NCBI GenBank assembly: GCA_963811055.1
Contig: CAWEPQ010000014.1
Location: forward strand, 376,866 to 440,865
From: JACVRW01 sp963811055
GTDB taxonomy: Bacteria; Actinomycetota; Thermoleophilia; Solirubrobacterales; Thermoleophilaceae
Length of the DNA stretch: 64,000 nt
Reading direction: 5' to 3'
The notes under the pieces are model-generated. The model was not told the DNA's origin. It searched no databases and saw only the letters and a program-made list of their open reading frames with translations. Positions 59,219 to 64,000 of the stretch are shown here, piece after piece (the stretch's first letter is position 1; every line of letters starts with the position of its first letter). The position numbers were made by a program, and so were the translations under genes.

Positions 59219-60398
59219 ATGCCGGACTCGCCGGGCGAGGCAGCCCGATTCCTCACCCGGAACGCCGTCGACGCCCTGCCGGAGGGCGAGCTCGAGCGCC
59301 AGCTGGAGCAGGGTCGGCCGCTGCGCGTGAAGCTCGGGGTGGACCCCACCACGCCGGACATCCACCTCGGCCACACGGTGGTGCTCCGCAAGCTGCGCGA
59401 GTTCCAGGACCTCGGCCACACGGTGGTGCTGATCATCGGCGACTACACCGCGCGCGTGGGGGACCCGAGCGGGCGCTCCTCGACCCGTCCCGACGCTGGA
59501 CCCCGAGGAGATCGACCGCAACGCCGAGACCTACCAGGAGCAGGCCTTCAAGGTGCTCGACCGCGAGCGCACCGAGGTGCGGCGCAACGGCGAGTGGCTC
59601 GACATGCCGATGGAGGACCTGTTCCGCCTCGCGCGCACGTCCACGGTGGCGCAGCTGCTCGAGCGCGACGACTTCGCCAAGCGCTACTCGGCCGGCGAGC
59701 CGATCTCGATCCTCGAGCTGCTCTACCCGCTGCTGCAGGGCTACGACTCGGTGGCGGTCCGCTCGGACGTGGAGCTCGGCGGCACCGACCAGAAGTTCAA
59801 CATCCTGCTCGCGCGCGACATCCAGCAGGCCTACGGCGTGCCGCCGCAGTCCGTGCTCACGATGCCGATCCTGCCGGGGATCGACGGCGTGCAGAAGATG
59901 TCGAAGTCGCTCGGCAACTACGTGGGCGTGCACGACCCGCCCGAGGAGATGTTCGGCAAGCTGATGCGGGTGCCCGACGACGCGATGCCGGTCTACTACG
60001 ACCTGCTCCTCGACGAGCCGCTCGACCCGGCCCAGTCCCCGCGCGAGCCAAAGCGCCGCATGGCGCGGTCGCATCACCGAGCGCCTCCACGGCGACGGAG
60101 GCGGCGCGCCACGGCGCGAGGCGCACTTCGACCGGCTCCACGTCGAGCACGAGCTGCCGGACGAGATCGAGGAGCACGAGTTCTCGGCCGACAACGGCAC
60201 GGTGCACCTGCCCGCGCTGCTGGCCGACGCCTTCGGCCTGTCGCGCTCCGAGGGGCGGCGGCTGCTGGCCCAGGGCGGCGTGAAGCTGGACGGCGAGCCG
60301 CTCGACGGGCGACGATCTGGACCTGCCGGCCGAGCGGCTGGACGGCGCCGTGCTCCAGGTCGGGCAAGCGGCGCTTCAAGCGGCTCCGGCAGCGCTAG
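59219..60398 (+). pseudogene. tyrS: Tyrosyl-tRNA synthetase, interrupted by four frameshifts
   Basis: Class I aminoacyl-tRNA synthetase charging tRNA(Tyr). Reassembled from three frames it is about 390 residues, normal for the family. It has LRVKLGVDPTTPDIHLGHTV (HIGH-type motif HLGH), GDYTARVGDPSGRSSTRP, YPLLQGYDSVAVRSDVELGG, DQKFNILLARDIQ, the KMSKS motif in VQKMSKSLGNYVG, and a C-terminal S4 RNA-binding domain (LSRSEGRRLLAQGGVKLDG). Extra bases near 59493 (CCCGACGC), 60073 (CGGTCGC), 60310 (GGGCGACG) and 60364 (GTCGGGC) break it; removing each restores the frame to the TAG at 60396. All four are insertions. The gene is essential, so sequence error is the likely cause. Confidence 0.9.
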
Positions 60399-60760
60399 GG
60401 CCGCCGCGGAGCCCGGTCGCGACCCGCTCTGCGGTGCTACACTGCTCCGTCGCGCTCTGGCACGGTCTGGAATCACCGAACCCACTCGAGGGCCGCGCGG
60501 TCTTTGAAAACTCAGCAGTACGCGCGACCGAAAGGTCGCGTCCAGGTTCGACCCCCGAGTCGCGCAGAAGCGATCTTCGGATCGCCCGCCGCGTGGGCAG
60601 GGGCCTGAACAGACCCGTCGAGTCCGCTGTCCCGCATGTGTACGCGGGGAGCACCTCGTGAACGGCCTTCGGGCCGGCTCATCGAAGACTTGACAGCTCT
60701 TCGATCTGACAGTGGACCGGAGCCGTCGCCAGGCGGCAATGGATTGATTCCACGCCAGAC
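60399..60760 (+). promoter_or_regulatory. rRNA operon promoter and leader
   Basis: The gap of about 360 nt between tyrS and 16S contains no gene. TACACT (60438-60443) is a likely -10. A boxA-like antitermination element (TCTTTGAAAACT, 60501-60512) follows, then a GNRA hairpin CGCGACC-GAAA-GGTCGCG (60523-60540). A further boxA-like stretch CTCTTCGATCTGACA lies near 60698. Sequences just before 60761 may form the 16S processing stem with the spacer downstream. Confidence 0.6.

Positions 60761-64000
<3,240 letters not shown>

Overview
The window is GC-rich, densely packed chromosomal DNA from an actinobacterium. A class-level placement in Thermoleophilia (Solirubrobacterales-like) is inferred. 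It rests on the 16S rRNA gene at the right end, a menaquinone pathway, a six-gene mce array, start codons that are often GTG or TTG, and a secreted protein with the RLTYANVMSTIAVFVALATG type of N-terminus often met in that group. There are no prophages, insertion sequences, CRISPR arrays or tRNA genes. The content is mostly core metabolism.

Layout. 0-9.6 kb: partial cysE, a queuosine-salvage hydrolase divergent from a UvrD/PcrA helicase, folD, a FlK-type thioesterase, gatCAB and a CalB-like secreted lipase. 9.6-15.6 kb: small conserved proteins, a frameshifted type II NADH dehydrogenase, a double-GNAT protein and ilvBN. 15.7-20.5 kb: a secreted FG-GAP/ASH-domain protein, menF and a secreted protein. 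20.5-29.1 kb: six translationally coupled Mce/MlaD proteins with no YrbE permease or ATPase beside them. 29.1-36.5 kb: menD, menH, a DUF6338-like pair, menC-menA-menB and menE. 36.5-41.5 kb: ilvC, a class V aminotransferase with serA, and a quinone oxidoreductase. 41.5-53.3 kb: branched-chain amino acid genes leuA, leuCD, leuB, ilvE and cimA, with an XRE-cupin regulator, a methyltransferase and a secreted protease among them. 53.3-60.4 kb: a DegT aminotransferase, argH, a 3-methyladenine glycosylase, a class A penicillin-binding protein and tyrS. 60.4-64 kb: rRNA leader, 16S, a tRNA-less spacer and the first half of 23S.

How the parts fit. Almost the whole Leu/Ile/Val pathway is here in four separate blocks (ilvBN; ilvC; leuA; leuCD to cimA); ilvD and ilvA are not seen. 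Most of the menaquinone pathway is also here (menF, D, H, C, E, B, A), next to an NDH-2 and a quinone oxidoreductase that could use the product or related quinones. gatCAB, tyrS, argH and cysE/serA serve translation and amino-acid supply.

Most notable observations. (1) A leaderless 18-codon leader peptide with seven consecutive leucine codons precedes leuA, with a codon run that can pair with the leuA Shine-Dalgarno. (2) Many genes have a TANNNT hexamer 6-9 nt before the start codon, the mark of leaderless mRNAs, and at least three divergent gene pairs share overlapping -10 elements. (3) A 21-bp palindrome recurs five times just after stop codons. (4) The mce array lacks its permease genes. 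(5) From about 55.0 to 60.4 kb every gene carries single-base frameshifts (about 20 in all), against two in the preceding 55 kb, which points to poor local sequence accuracy rather than gene decay.
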